Origin: Callaeas wilsoni
Taxonomy: Eukaryota > Chordata > Aves > Passeriformes > Callaeidae
Direction of reading: 5' to 3'
NCBI GenBank assembly: GCA_013398955.1
Contig: VWPU01003192.1
Coordinates: 744,001-808,000, forward strand
Length of the DNA: 64,000 nt
Under the pieces are notes generated by a model, which was not told the DNA's origin, did no database searches, and saw only the letters and a list, made by a program, of their open reading frames with translations. This document shows, piece by piece, positions 53,501-59,935 of the stretch. The translations under genes and the position numbers were made by a program. Each line of letters begins with the position of its first letter. Position 1 is the first letter of the stretch.

Positions 53501-56376
53501 TCACTGATCTCTTATTCATTTATTTTGTAGAAATAAAAAGAAAATTACCAGTGTAGATGTACAGTTAAAGAAAATGCTCTCTATAAATTCCCATTTGTGA
53601 CAATTCTCCTGGTATAGATTTTTCAGGCAGTTGTCTCCATTTTTCAGCAGAGAATTTTTTAATCAAAAAAGCTAAATGTATTATTTTAGATATAAAAGTA
53701 CCTTTTAGTAAATTGAGAGTGGTATTGGGCATGTCTGGAAGGCATGGAAAGGCCTTGTAGGGCCTTTTCTTATTAGGAGGTTTCAAAGCACTTGTGAAGG
53801 AGATCAGTATTGTTTTCCTTATTTTACAGACACAGGAATGAAGGCAGGGGACAATCAGGATTTTTGCCATTATCACATAATGCACTGCCTAAGCAGAGTT
53901 AGAGTGAGTCCTCTTCAGTCTTGGCCTGCCACCTCATAGGAACAAATACTTGAATTAGCCAACTTTCAACTTCCATGTAGATTGCTTCATGGTAAAAGGA
54001 ATTGGGACACTTGAGTTCTTTTCTTGATCTTGTTACTAACTTTATCTTTCATGACCTTTCTTATATTAATGTGTCTTTGCCTCAGTTTCTCTGTCTGAAA
54101 AATGAGAACAGTAATACTCATCTACCTTGTAAAATTTTATGGTAAAAGATTAAATGCTCAGAATTGTGACATTATTTCACAAAAATAGTTTTAAGGTTGC
54201 TTTATCAATACATGTTATGCACTTTGTGACTTGATAAAAGGCAGTCTTTACCATCCATACTTAGAGATTCATCTTTAAGTTTCACTGAAACCTTTGTTTT
54301 TCCTCCAACTGTAAAAATCTGAATGCTACATCCATACAGTATGGAAATCTATGGATTTTTTCAGCTATCCTACAAAGGTAGCACATGATACTGCAAAATA
54401 CCTATTACAGAATGCCCGAAGCATTTGGTGATAAATGTTATTGGGCCTATCCACAGGTGTCCTAGAAAATAAATTTAAATACAACCTCTCTGAAGCTAGA
54501 TAGTCTAAAGACACTTTCATCATCCACCATCAAGTGAATAATAAAAATGTACAAAGGACACTAGCGAGTGAACACAGTGGGAAGTAAGATATGTCTGCTC
54601 TTTAAGACAGGTATTTAGTTTACTGAAAATGACAGTTATTCTGCTGGATCAGTAAATCAGCATAAAATGGGCATGGAGGAGTGGAAATGGATGAGTGGCT
54701 GATCTCTTGTTTTGACCTGTTATGTAGTTATAGAACAATGTCCATTTATTTAGAAACATATATGCAATAAAAGCAGAAAAGAAATTTACATAATAATCTG
54801 TTCTTTCCGTTCTTCTTTTTTTTATTGTTTTCTCATTCTGAAGAATGACCCAAGCAGTTTATGGAACCTTGCAGGACCTTAAATTCTCACATACAGCTCA
54901 CTCATCACTTGGGTTATATGTGCACCTAAGACTTGTTTTCTTTCGACATGACATTTCTCAACAAAAGAACCTGAAAATGGTCCATGCTTGTTAATAGCTT
55001 TTTGATTTTATTAATAGTGTATGGTCTTTTGCATGTTAAGTGGACTCTCTTCCCAGCTAAAATATGACCCAAAATCACAAGTACAGGCCAAAAGAGTTAA
55101 TCCTTTAAAATATTTTCTTTAGTGAAAAGAGAATATATCTGAAGATCTTTCTACTTGTGATGTTGGGGAAGGCTGAGTGCCGTCAGCTCATTAATCTGTT
55201 GTTGTTCTTAAATGACAATATGTGCTTAGTTATCTTTTATTAATTGAATAAAGTGCAGAAGCAAAGGAGGCATTTCAGTACCACAAATAGTCATGAAAGT
55301 GGCAGATGTTTCCAAATTGAATTTTCAGAAGTCAGAGCCCTTAGATTCAGGGAACCTACACTTACTACTTCTTTCAGCTTTTTTTCCATTTAAGTATTTG
55401 TAGTATTTTTAAGTATTGTGAGTAGCAAGAGAGGGGTATGTGTGCACATAGAACTGGAAAGTCATCAGTGACTACACCCTTTAAAAGTTTGAGAGTGGGC
55501 AAAGGTCAGTCAAAAACCTCTGTCCTGTCCATTCCACTGAAGATGTGAAAGGGGCAAAGTCATGACCCTTTCTCCCCAAAGATGCAGAGTGGGTTTGCAT
55601 CCCTCAGGAAGGGGATTTCCCTGGGACTTGCTCTGTTTCCAAGCAGTTGTAAATAAAACCAGTAGGTCTGTGTTTGAAGCACAGGGCTGGCACCTGAAAA
55701 CTTAGCATAGGTAACAGGAGAACTGTTGAGAGCCTAACTTGAGCATCACTGTCAGCTGCTAAAAATTAACTGGAGTTAATCCAATTAACTTAGCTCAGGC
55801 CTGACCTCACAAGGCTATTGCAGTCTTGTGGATTGGGTCTGGGCTGCACAAAGAGGACCAACAGTAAGTAAGCAGTTCTTGCCCTGAAATGTAGCAATTG
55901 CATGAATGACATTAAAATAAAAGTTGCAATGTGGGAAGTACTAAACACTGGGTCTATTTTAAGATAAACATTTCCAGGGAGGAATTTCAATAACTCCAGT
56001 TCTGATAAAGTGCTACATGAGCATTTTGACAGATGACAGAAGGGTTGCAAGTCAATTTGCTTATGTGCAGTCAATTTTTCTCATACAAGTGTATTAGAGC
56101 AGCTAAATACTCATCTAACATGAGCAGTACCATAAGTTACTATGTCTAGTGTCTATTGTCTGGTTAATAAAAAGATTTTCGTATCTGAATATAAATTGGA
56201 TTTGCAAACTGGTTCCCACTGACAACAGCGGATAGTAAATAATTTTAACAAAAGAGAAATATTGACCCCCTTAATTAAGTTTCTTCAATAATTGACTTTG
56301 TGGTTTTCTTTTGATTTTTCAGGATCAATACAAATTCTGCTATGAAGTGGCTTTGGAATACTTGAATTCTGGCTGA
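2487..56376 (+). CDS. PTPRM: PTPRM 3' half: receptor tyrosine phosphatase mu, most of D1 and all of D2 (13 exons, partial gene)
   Basis: Thirteen exons (listed separately) join in frame to 517 residues plus a split first codon. The product is the cytoplasmic part of a type I membrane phosphatase that mediates homophilic cell-cell adhesion and dephosphorylates phosphotyrosine in cadherin-catenin partners (family knowledge). Numbering from the first full codon: D1 runs from residue 1 to about 250, with WPD at 126-128, catalytic Cys160 and Arg166 in [10 protein letters not shown], and Gln204/Gln208 in the Q-loop. D2 runs from about 261 to 517, with KNRC at 281-284, WPM at 416-418 and Cys454 in HCLNGGGRSG. 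The C-terminus YLNSG, the linker and the D2 signature fit PTPRM better than PTPRK, PTPRT or PTPRU, judged from memory of those proteins. The 5' end is cut by the window: ectodomain, membrane segment and the D1 start with the KNRY loop are upstream. No frameshift or stop interrupts the joined frame. Confidence 0.95.
2564..5351 (+). other. PTPRM intron (2,788 nt)
   Basis: Ordinary AT-rich intron from GTGCGT to a TTATTCTAG acceptor. It has a short poly-A run near 4329-4340. No transposon or second gene was recognised. Confidence 0.85.
5352..5388 (+). CDS. PTPRM: PTPRM exon b (37 nt micro-exon): D1, [12 protein letters not shown]
   Basis: A very short exon encoding [12 protein letters not shown] plus the first base of the next Gly codon (exit phase 1). 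The segment is part of the D1 core. The acceptor is TTCTAG and the donor is AAG|GTAAGT, a perfect consensus. A 37-nt exon is typical at this position in R2B genes. The conserved domain would break if it were skipped, because 37 is not a multiple of three. Confidence 0.95.
7871..8027 (+). mobile_element. CR1 LINE 3'-end fragment, plus strand
   Basis: The stretch reads like the 3' end of an avian CR1 in sense orientation. It includes the TTGGGCTGGATGATCTCTG block, then GTGGGTCCCAG, and ends with ATTCTATGAATCTATT, a decayed form of the octamer tail typical of CR1. It is 5'-truncated, as CR1 copies usually are, and carries no open reading frame of its own. Boundaries are good to about 10 bases. 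Family assignment is from recognition of the conserved 3' end. Confidence 0.8.
12275..12346 (+). repeat. G/T-rich low-complexity tract with G-quadruplex-like runs
   Basis: G runs sit at 12275-12278, 12284-12288, 12295-12297, 12311-12313 and 12329-12337, separated mainly by T. The first four fit a loose quadruplex pattern with loops of 5, 6 and 13 bases. The strand bias continues as T-rich sequence to about 12380. Confidence 0.75.
21882..21958 (-). mobile_element. CR1 LINE 3' tail, minus strand, short and decayed
   Basis: The sequence ATCATAGAGTCACAAAGTC followed by ACAGAATGGTTTGGG is the reverse complement of a CR1 tail and its last conserved block. The sequence diverges after about 21958. 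Only the last 75 or so bases of the element are present. Confidence 0.75.
23036..23133 (+). CDS. PTPRM: PTPRM exon c (98 nt): D1, [13 protein letters not shown]...NLVEVGR
   Basis: The exon completes the split Gly codon (G|GA) and encodes 32 more residues: [14 protein letters not shown], then [13 protein letters not shown] and VEVGR. The block contains the conserved PTP motif (T/E)xxDFWxM(V/I)W. The acceptor is TTGTTTCAG, the donor is AGG|GTAAGT and the exit phase is 0. It is isolated between introns of 17.6 and 12.3 kb. Confidence 0.96.
25948..25994. repeat. Near-perfect inverted repeat in intron
   Basis: AGACCTCATTAGA at 25948-25960 pairs with TCTAAATGAGGTCT at 25981-25994 with one extra base in the right arm. 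The loop is 20 bases. The inner TGACTGT and the outer ACAGTCA (just after the right arm) offer an alternative stem. The function is unknown. Confidence 0.7.
34651..34997 (-). mobile_element. CR1 LINE 3'-end fragment, minus strand
   Basis: Reverse-complemented CR1. The tail AGAATCATACAATAAATATC comes first on the + strand, followed by the usual antisense blocks TCCTGGCCCTGCAGAGCACC, CACACCATGTGCCTGAGAGC, GTGACCACTTCCCTGGGGAG and CTGGTCACCAGAGAAGAGAT. It is 5'-truncated near 34997. It looks like the same CR1 subtype as the copy at 7871 and the outer copy at 43430. Confidence 0.9.
35408..35524 (+). CDS. PTPRM: PTPRM exon d (117 nt): D1, [10 protein letters not shown]...RTFAVEK
   Basis: Encodes 39 residues, from [19 protein letters not shown] through [27 protein letters not shown] is the PTP motif (K/C)xYWP. 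Both boundaries are phase 0. The acceptor is TTTAAAG after a T-rich tract and the donor is AAG|GTAAGT. Confidence 0.96.
35525..39787 (+). other. PTPRM intron (4,263 nt)
   Basis: AT-rich intron from GTAAGT to CTTCAACAG. No transposon was assigned with confidence. A short stretch near 37557-37590 weakly resembles CR1. No gene was recognised. Confidence 0.85.
39788..39942 (+). CDS. PTPRM: PTPRM exon e (155 nt): D1 WPD loop and catalytic Cys
   Basis: Encodes 51 residues and two bases of a split Ser codon. It starts [21 protein letters not shown], so the general-acid Asp of the WPD loop is residue 128 in window numbering. It ends LVVHC, with Cys160 as the catalytic nucleophile and AG|T split by the intron. 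The acceptor is TTCAACAG, the donor is GCAG|GTAGGT and the exit phase is 2. The intron therefore cuts the PTP signature immediately after the Cys codon. Confidence 0.97.
39943..40274 (+). other. Short PTPRM intron (332 nt) with TA repeat
   Basis: The shortest intron in the window. It splits the D1 signature motif and contains a TA-rich microsatellite at 40074-40113. The acceptor is TGCTTTAG. Confidence 0.9.
40069..40122. repeat. (TA)n microsatellite flanked by ACAATACATA direct repeats
   Basis: Two interrupted TA tracts (40074-40094 and about 40099-40112) are bordered on both sides by the same 10-mer, ACAATACATA (40069-40078 and 40113-40122). Confidence 0.9.
40275..40410 (+). CDS. PTPRM: PTPRM exon f (136 nt): D1 P-loop AGAGRTG to Q-loop start
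   Basis: Completes Ser161 and encodes [36 protein letters not shown] and RRVNMVQTE. Arg166 is the phosphate-binding Arg of the P-loop, and Gln204 opens the Q-loop that positions water for hydrolysis. The acceptor is TGCTTTAG, the donor is GAG|GTAATG and the exit phase is 0. The exon has the same 136-nt length and entry phase as its D2 counterpart at 51883. Confidence 0.97.
40411..40987 (+). other. PTPRM intron (577 nt)
   Basis: Short intron from GTAATG to TTACCAG. No repeat was recognised. The D1 frame stays open for 17 codons into it, up to a stop ending at 40461, which is unremarkable. Confidence 0.88.
40988..41137 (+). CDS. PTPRM: PTPRM exon g (150 nt): end of D1 and linker
   Basis: Encodes 50 residues, starting [19 protein letters not shown] and ending SSQIKEEFR. 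Gln208 (second Q of QTEEQ) and the last D1 helix lie here, followed by the linker toward D2. Both boundaries are phase 0. The acceptor is TTTACCAG and the donor is AGG|GTAAGT. A perfect hairpin lies 40 bases after the donor. Confidence 0.96.
41138..41635 (+). other. PTPRM intron (498 nt) carrying a perfect hairpin
   Basis: Short intron between the end of D1 and the start of D2. An 11-bp perfect inverted repeat lies at 41178-41205. The acceptor is CTTTGAAAG. Confidence 0.9.
41178..41205. repeat. Perfect 11-bp stem, 6-base loop inverted repeat
   Basis: AACTCTACAGC (41178-41188) and GCTGTAGAGTT (41195-41205) are exact reverse complements around the loop CTAGAA. In the transcript this would fold into a hairpin starting 41 bases after the exon end at 41137. 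It is not a terminator in this eukaryotic setting, and its role is unknown. Confidence 0.9.
41636..41809 (+). CDS. PTPRM: PTPRM exon h (174 nt): start of D2 with KNRC
   Basis: Encodes 58 residues. It starts [20 protein letters not shown], then [20 protein letters not shown], and ends [15 protein letters not shown] (281-284) replaces the KNRY phosphotyrosine-recognition loop of active domains, as is usual in R2B D2 domains. The first third is unusually CpG-rich for this region. Both boundaries are phase 0. The acceptor is TTGAAAG and the donor is GAT|GTAAGT. Confidence 0.96.
43430..43838 (-). mobile_element. Outer (older) CR1 fragment, minus strand, split by a second CR1
   Basis: The antisense CR1 tail AATCATAGAATACCCTGAGC at 43431-43450 leads to GGGAGCCACAAAGG and stops at 43469. 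The same element resumes near 43779 with AAAGTCCAAATCCTGGCCC and then CACACCATGTGCCTGC, ending about 43838. The order and spacing match the CR1 at 34651 if the middle 309 bases are removed. Confidence 0.8.
43470..43778 (-). mobile_element. Inner (younger) CR1 fragment inserted into another CR1
   Basis: Starts with the tail TCACAGAATTACTAGGGCTG and continues GAAGAGACCTCTGGAGATCA. The typical antisense blocks GGCAGCCTGTTCCAGTGCTC and CTCAGTGTAAAGAAGTTCTT follow, and it truncates after GGCACCATCCTCTTGGCACC. The tail differs in subtype from the outer copy. Edges are good to about 10 bases. The long open frames that overlap it (up to 173 codons) are read as chance. Confidence 0.85.
44550..44681 (+). 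CDS. PTPRM: PTPRM exon i (132 nt): D2, [16 protein letters not shown]...DVDPAQ
   Basis: Encodes 44 residues, including [37 protein letters not shown] and NDVDPAQ. This corresponds to D1 exon c ([13 protein letters not shown]). Both boundaries are phase 0. The acceptor is TCTTTGCAG and the donor is CAA|GTAAGT. Confidence 0.96.
44682..47764 (+). other. PTPRM intron (3,083 nt)
   Basis: AT-rich intron with a G8 run at 46556-46563 and a poly-A run near 46961-46971. No transposon or gene was recognised. The acceptor is TCTATAG. Confidence 0.85.
47765..47890 (+). CDS. PTPRM: PTPRM exon j (126 nt): D2, [10 protein letters not shown]...IYNAAR
   Basis: Encodes 42 residues: [38 protein letters not shown] and NAAR. 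QYWPENG is the D2 version of the CCKYWPDD motif. Both boundaries are phase 0. The acceptor is TCTATAG and the donor is AGA|GTAAGG. Confidence 0.96.
47891..49650 (+). other. PTPRM intron (1,760 nt)
   Basis: Unremarkable AT-rich intron from GTAAGG to ATCTCTGCAG. No repeat was recognised. Confidence 0.87.
49651..49814 (+). CDS. PTPRM: PTPRM exon k (164 nt): D2 degenerate WPD loop (WPM) and HC
   Basis: Encodes 54 residues and two bases of a Leu codon. It starts [20 protein letters not shown], so the acid loop reads WPM and lacks the catalytic Asp. It ends GRTVVHC, with Cys454 at the signature position. [17 protein letters not shown] fits PTPRM. The acceptor is CTCTGCAG, the donor is TT|GTAAGT and the exit phase is 2, the same place in the signature as in D1. 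Confidence 0.97.
49815..51882 (+). other. PTPRM intron (2,068 nt)
   Basis: Holds a GC-richer stretch near 51190-51420 that I cannot assign. The 3' end (from 51707) is open in the frame of the next exon. The acceptor CACTGCAG happens to encode His-Cys in that frame. Confidence 0.86.
51883..52018 (+). CDS. PTPRM: PTPRM exon l (136 nt): D2 P-loop NGGGRSG
   Basis: Completes the Leu codon and encodes [37 protein letters not shown] and KPNMVDLL. Arg460 of the P-loop is kept. The acceptor is TCACTGCAG, the donor is CTG|GTATGA (a weaker donor) and the exit phase is 0. The length equals the D1 P-loop exon at 40275. Confidence 0.97.
52019..56322 (+). other. PTPRM last intron (4,304 nt)
   Basis: Contains a GC-richer block around 52860-53250, with a small inverted repeat at 53011-53035, that I cannot assign to a repeat family. 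The rest is AT-rich. The acceptor is GATTTTTCAG. Confidence 0.86.
53011..53035. repeat. 8-bp perfect inverted repeat
   Basis: GATATCCA (53011-53018) pairs with TGGATATC (53028-53035) across a 9-base loop inside a GC-richer intronic block. Confidence 0.7.
56323..56376 (+). CDS. PTPRM: PTPRM terminal coding exon: [17 protein letters not shown], stop
   Basis: Encodes the last 17 residues, [17 protein letters not shown], and a TGA stop at 56374-56376. DQYKFCYE is the D2 counterpart of the D1 EQYVFIHD Q-loop segment. The terminal residues LNSG point to PTPRM rather than other R2B members. The acceptor is TTTTTCAG. Confidence 0.97.
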   Translation, partial: DQYKFCYEVALEYLNSG

Positions 56377-56850
56377 TTGTCTAAACAGCACAGACAAAGC
56401 TCCTCCTTTCACTACCACAAACAAAGCAAGTCACTTCATGATGTCTGTGTAAAAGAGATGAAGACTTCTCAGTGTTATGCTTATACTGCTTTGTATAATT
56501 GGCTCTTTTTAAGAGCCCCAAAAGATGTTTATAAAACCGCTTGCACTGCCCGATTCCCACTCGGAAGCCGCTGCTTGGCACCCCTGTGAGCCTACACCAA
56601 ACCACGTGGCAGTCCTTGAACACCGTATTCATGCTCAGCCATTGATGTGGTGAAGCAGCATAGTCCTCTGGTAAATAAGAGAGCACAATTATATTCTTAT
56701 GAAGGAATTTGTACTTTTTCTGTTATATTTCGTTGCCTGTGATTCTCAGTTATTGTCACAGCCTAGTGTACATTTCTGTTCTGTGGAGAATGCTGTCTGG
56801 CATTTTGATAATATATGATTTTAGTTACATTTGTATTCTAACACGTGCAT

Positions 56851-56856
56851 AATAAA
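56851..56856 (+). terminator. Proximal polyadenylation signal AATAAA
   Basis: A canonical AATAAA in the 3'UTR, about 475 bases after the stop. Its use would give a shorter mRNA that lacks the Pumilio-type site. Confidence 0.6.
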
Positions 56857-57043
56857 CGAATCATATGTAGCTTATCTGAACTAACAGAAGGACATGTACC
56901 AAATCATGTTAACTTTGTTGAGTTGTAATTTCTGTCTACTTTGTACCATTTCAGAGAGAGAATCTTGATAGAAGTGCAGTTAGAAAATGCAAAAGACAGG
57001 ATGCTCAGATTAATATATCCAAAGCTTTTTCATTTGTTTATAT

Positions 57044-57051
57044 TGTAAATA
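57044..57051 (+). promoter_or_regulatory. Pumilio response element-like UGUAAAUA in 3'UTR
   Basis: TGTAAATA matches the consensus UGUANAUA exactly and lies between the two polyadenylation signals. Binding is inferred only from the motif. Confidence 0.5.
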
Positions 57052-57196
57052 TTTTTTGATTTCATCAAATTATTTATTCATTAAAATGATTTTTTTTGGT
57101 GAAGCACAGTGAGTGACAATCATTTTTATTAAGCCCTGGAAATGCTTACTGTATGATAGTGTAAACATTTGTTTACCTTGTATGGATTCTCAGCTC

Positions 57197-57202
57197 AATA
57201 AA
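57197..57202 (+). terminator. Distal polyadenylation signal AATAAA
   Basis: AATAAATAA is followed within 30 bases by a U/GU-rich stretch (ATTTTGTTT), the layout of a functional cleavage site. It is probably the main end of the mRNA. Confidence 0.75.
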
Positions 57203-57360
57203 TAATTACATACATGATAAAATTTTGTTTAATTTAGTATCTCTTGGCATCTGAGTGCCTGCAACTAAGCCTCTTTTCTAGATTAAATCTGGTAAATACT
57301 GAGCTACCTCCAGTGACTCTTTATTGTGTGATCCAGTGTTGATCCAGCCAATAGCAAGGT

Positions 57361-57767
57361 CATAGAATCACAGAATCATAGAATGATTTGGGTTGGAAGG
57401 GACCTTAAAGATCATCTCATTCCAACCCCCCCTGCAATGGGCAGGGGCACCAACACTCGACCAGGTTGTTCAAAGCCCCATCCAGCCTGGCCTTGAACAC
57501 TTCAGGGATGGGGCATTCACAGTTTCTCTGGGCAAGCTGTTCCAGTGCCTCACCACCCTCAAAGTGAAAAATTCTGCCTAATATCTAGTCTAAATCAGCT
57601 CTTCTTAGTTTTAATCCATTCCCTTTTGTCCTGTCACTACAACTCCTTGTAAAAAGTCCGTCTCCATCTTACTCATAGGTTCCCTTCAGGTACTGGAGGG
57701 TCGCAGTTAGGTCACCCTGAAGCCTTCTCTTCTCCAGGCTGGACAAAGCAAATTCTCTCAGCCTTTG
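57361..57767 (-). mobile_element. CR1 LINE 3'-end fragment, minus strand, well preserved
   Basis: Begins with the antisense octamer tail CATAGAATCACAGAATCATA and then ATGATTTGGGTTGGAAGGGA. It runs through GTTCCAGTGCCTCACCACCC to TTCTCTTCTCCAGGCTGGAC. The minus-strand translation near 57669-57760 includes LSSLEKRRLQGDLTATLQYL, the familiar C-terminal end of the CR1 reverse transcriptase protein, so the copy is 5'-truncated just inside ORF2. It starts about 140 bases past the PTPRM polyadenylation site. Confidence 0.93.
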
Positions 57768-59524
57768 CTGGGGACCCTGGAGCTGGATGCAGCTCACCAG
57801 AGTGGAGTAAGATGTGCTGTGCCAGTATATGAAAGAGGTGAATTGTGTGCTTAAAAATGCACTTGCACAAATGCAGGACCTGAAAAAGGCCCTGCTCTGA
57901 AGAAGAGATGGTGCTGTGCTGGTAGCACTTGGTCTTGTCACAGCAACCCTCTGCAGCCCTGGGCACTCACAGCCAGTCACTCTGTGCCCTGCTGCTGCTG
58001 TGGAAGGGGTGACGGTGCCCTTGCTCTTGAGATGTATGACTGCTGTGAGGGGGATGTCATTCCTTCTGTTCAAAATGTTAAAGATACCAATACTAGAACG
58101 GCTGCTGGGGGAGTTACTAAAAAAATCGTGAAACTGCTCCGTTACTAGAGCTGTTGTCAGTACTGCCAGTGGACAGGTTTACAGTGTTCAAGCTCCTGAG
58201 AATGGCTGTACTGACCTTCCATGGTGTTTGGATGGTTCCTCTTCTACAAAGCACTGACCAGTGTCTGAATATGCTGGGAATTGCCTTTGTTGCAGCAACA
58301 AAGCAGCAAAAAGGGGGAGTAAGTCAGCAATGGCTTGCTGAGCCATCTGCTGGAACTGCAGAACATTTTCTCACCCAGAAATTTCAAGGAGACATTGCAG
58401 GCAGAGCAACTGCTCAATACTTCCAAAGCTCTATGGGAAACCCAATTCAAGGATGTGGCCAACTGCACAGTATTTCAGCTCTTAAATGATGCTGCTAAGC
58501 CATCTGGAATGGGGGCAGTATCTATGTAAATGTATCAGTCAACCTGATACATTTTGAGAAGCTCTAAACCTAACAGATCCAGCTTGGACAGAATGACTCA
58601 CAGCTTGTCAACTCCCAGTTCAAAACAACTCTAAAATTCAGATCTGAAGACACAAAGATAGGTTTCCTCTGCATCTGGAAAGCATCTCTTTTAAAGTGTA
58701 GCTGGCAGGTACTGGCCATTGCTATAAATTGAACAGAGCTACTGAAAAACTTAGGAAATACAACCCCAGTCCTGAGAAGAATGATGGTCCTTGGATAAAC
58801 CTTGTAGCGCCGCAGCCTGTTGCAGAATGTGCTCTTACTCATTTTAAAACCCTAGTGTTAGGAAACAAAATCCAAACCTCTAACATCATATTCCTCACAA
58901 TCAGCTTGACAGGCCAGGTATGCCAGCCAAGCACGCTTCCTTGTAATAATTATGGGACCATAAAAAGTTGGGTTCTGTGATCTATCCATTGATATATGCA
59001 TGGACACATCCAATGTTTCAAAAAACCATAAGTAAGATTTGTGTGCCAAAAGAGCCCTTGGACAGAAGGTGATGCTGGCAATGTGATCCCAGACATGAAA
59101 TGCAGCAAGAATCATGGATTTCTCTCCTGAGGACAGAGATTGCCAGTGCCAGCCAGACATTATTTCAGCTGCTGCACTCGTGCAGACATACTTTGCACAG
59201 GTAGGCCTTGGCGGGGCAAGGGGTAGAAGGAGATGAGGAGAAAAGAGTTCCACAGTGTTTCTTACTGTTTTACTGATAATTCTCTTTTTTTCCATAATTC
59301 TTCTGACATAGAGTTTAAGTTGCAGTCTGTCAGATGTTGTTCCAAAAGGCATTCTGCAAACTTCAATACTGTAAAACTGGAGCCAGCCAAAGAAAACACA
59401 GCAAGCAGCTTTGTGTCCTCACTCTCATACTACAGCAACCAATCAGTACAAATTACAGAGAAATCCAGGCTTTGGCAAAATAGTATTTTGCCAAGAAGAA
59501 AAAACAGATGAGGACTTCAGATGA
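57768..59524. other. Intergenic stretch, no gene recognised
   Basis: Moderately GC-rich to about 58530, with overlapping open frames on both strands (up to 134 and 164 codons on the minus strand, 111 on the plus strand). None shows a domain I recognise. It could contain remnants of an old element next to the flanking CR1 copies, but I cannot name one. Confidence 0.6.
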
Positions 59525-59935
59525 AGCTGATCACATGGTTGGAGCACCTCTCCAATAAGAAAAGGCTGAGACAGCTGGGGTTGTTCTCTGGAGAAGAGAA
59601 GGCTCCAGGGAGACCTCACTGCAGCCTTTCAGTACTTCAGGGTGGTCTACAGGAAAGATGGTGACAGACTTTTCATCAGGGCCCATTGCAATAGGATGGA
59701 GGATAATGATTTTAAACTAAAAGAGGGTCAATTTAGATTAGATGGAAGAAATTTTTTCCATTGAGGATGGAAAAATGCTGGAACAGGTTGCCCAGAGAGG
59801 CAGGAGATGCCTCATTCCTGGAAACATTCAAGGACAGGTTGGATGAGGTTCTGAGCAACTGGTATCTAGTGGAAGGTGTTCCTGCCCATGGTAGCAGGGC
59901 TGGACTAGTACATTCCAACCAACACCATTCATTCA
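59525..59935 (+). mobile_element. CR1 LINE 3'-end fragment, plus strand
   Basis: Sense CR1. GGAGCACCTCTCCAATAAGA and AAAGGCTGAGACAGCTGGGG come first, then the coding end of ORF2 (TTCTCTGGAGAAGAGAAGGC). TGGAACAGGTTGCCCAGAGA and GACAGGTTGGATGAGG follow in the 3' region. The last block is decayed (CATTCCAACCAACACCATTC) and no octamer tail remains. It is truncated at the 5' end. It faces the opposite way to the copy at 57361. Confidence 0.9.

Larger units (their letters stand above)
56377..57222 (+). other. PTPRM: PTPRM 3' untranslated region
   Basis: Runs from the stop codon to about 15-25 bases past the second AATAAA. It becomes AU-rich after about 56690, with a Pumilio-type UGUAAAUA at 57044-57051 and an AU-rich UAUUUAU near 57071. 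The exact cleavage site is inferred, not seen. Overlapping open frames are not supported as genes. Confidence 0.8.

Noticed and set aside
2487..56376. Assignment to PTPRK, PTPRT or PTPRU instead of PTPRM
   Set aside because: The tail [17 protein letters not shown], the D2 segment CEMLRHQR and the linker fit PTPRM as I remember these proteins. An alignment would settle it.
57669..58073. 134-codon minus-strand open frame as a gene
   Set aside because: Its C-terminal part is the end of the CR1 reverse transcriptase frame of a 5'-truncated copy, and the N-terminal part is unrelated flanking sequence.
58858..59352. 164-codon minus-strand open frame as a gene
   Set aside because: No domain, no neighbours that suggest splicing, low-complexity composition, and no clear promoter or polyadenylation context. 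Chance is more likely.
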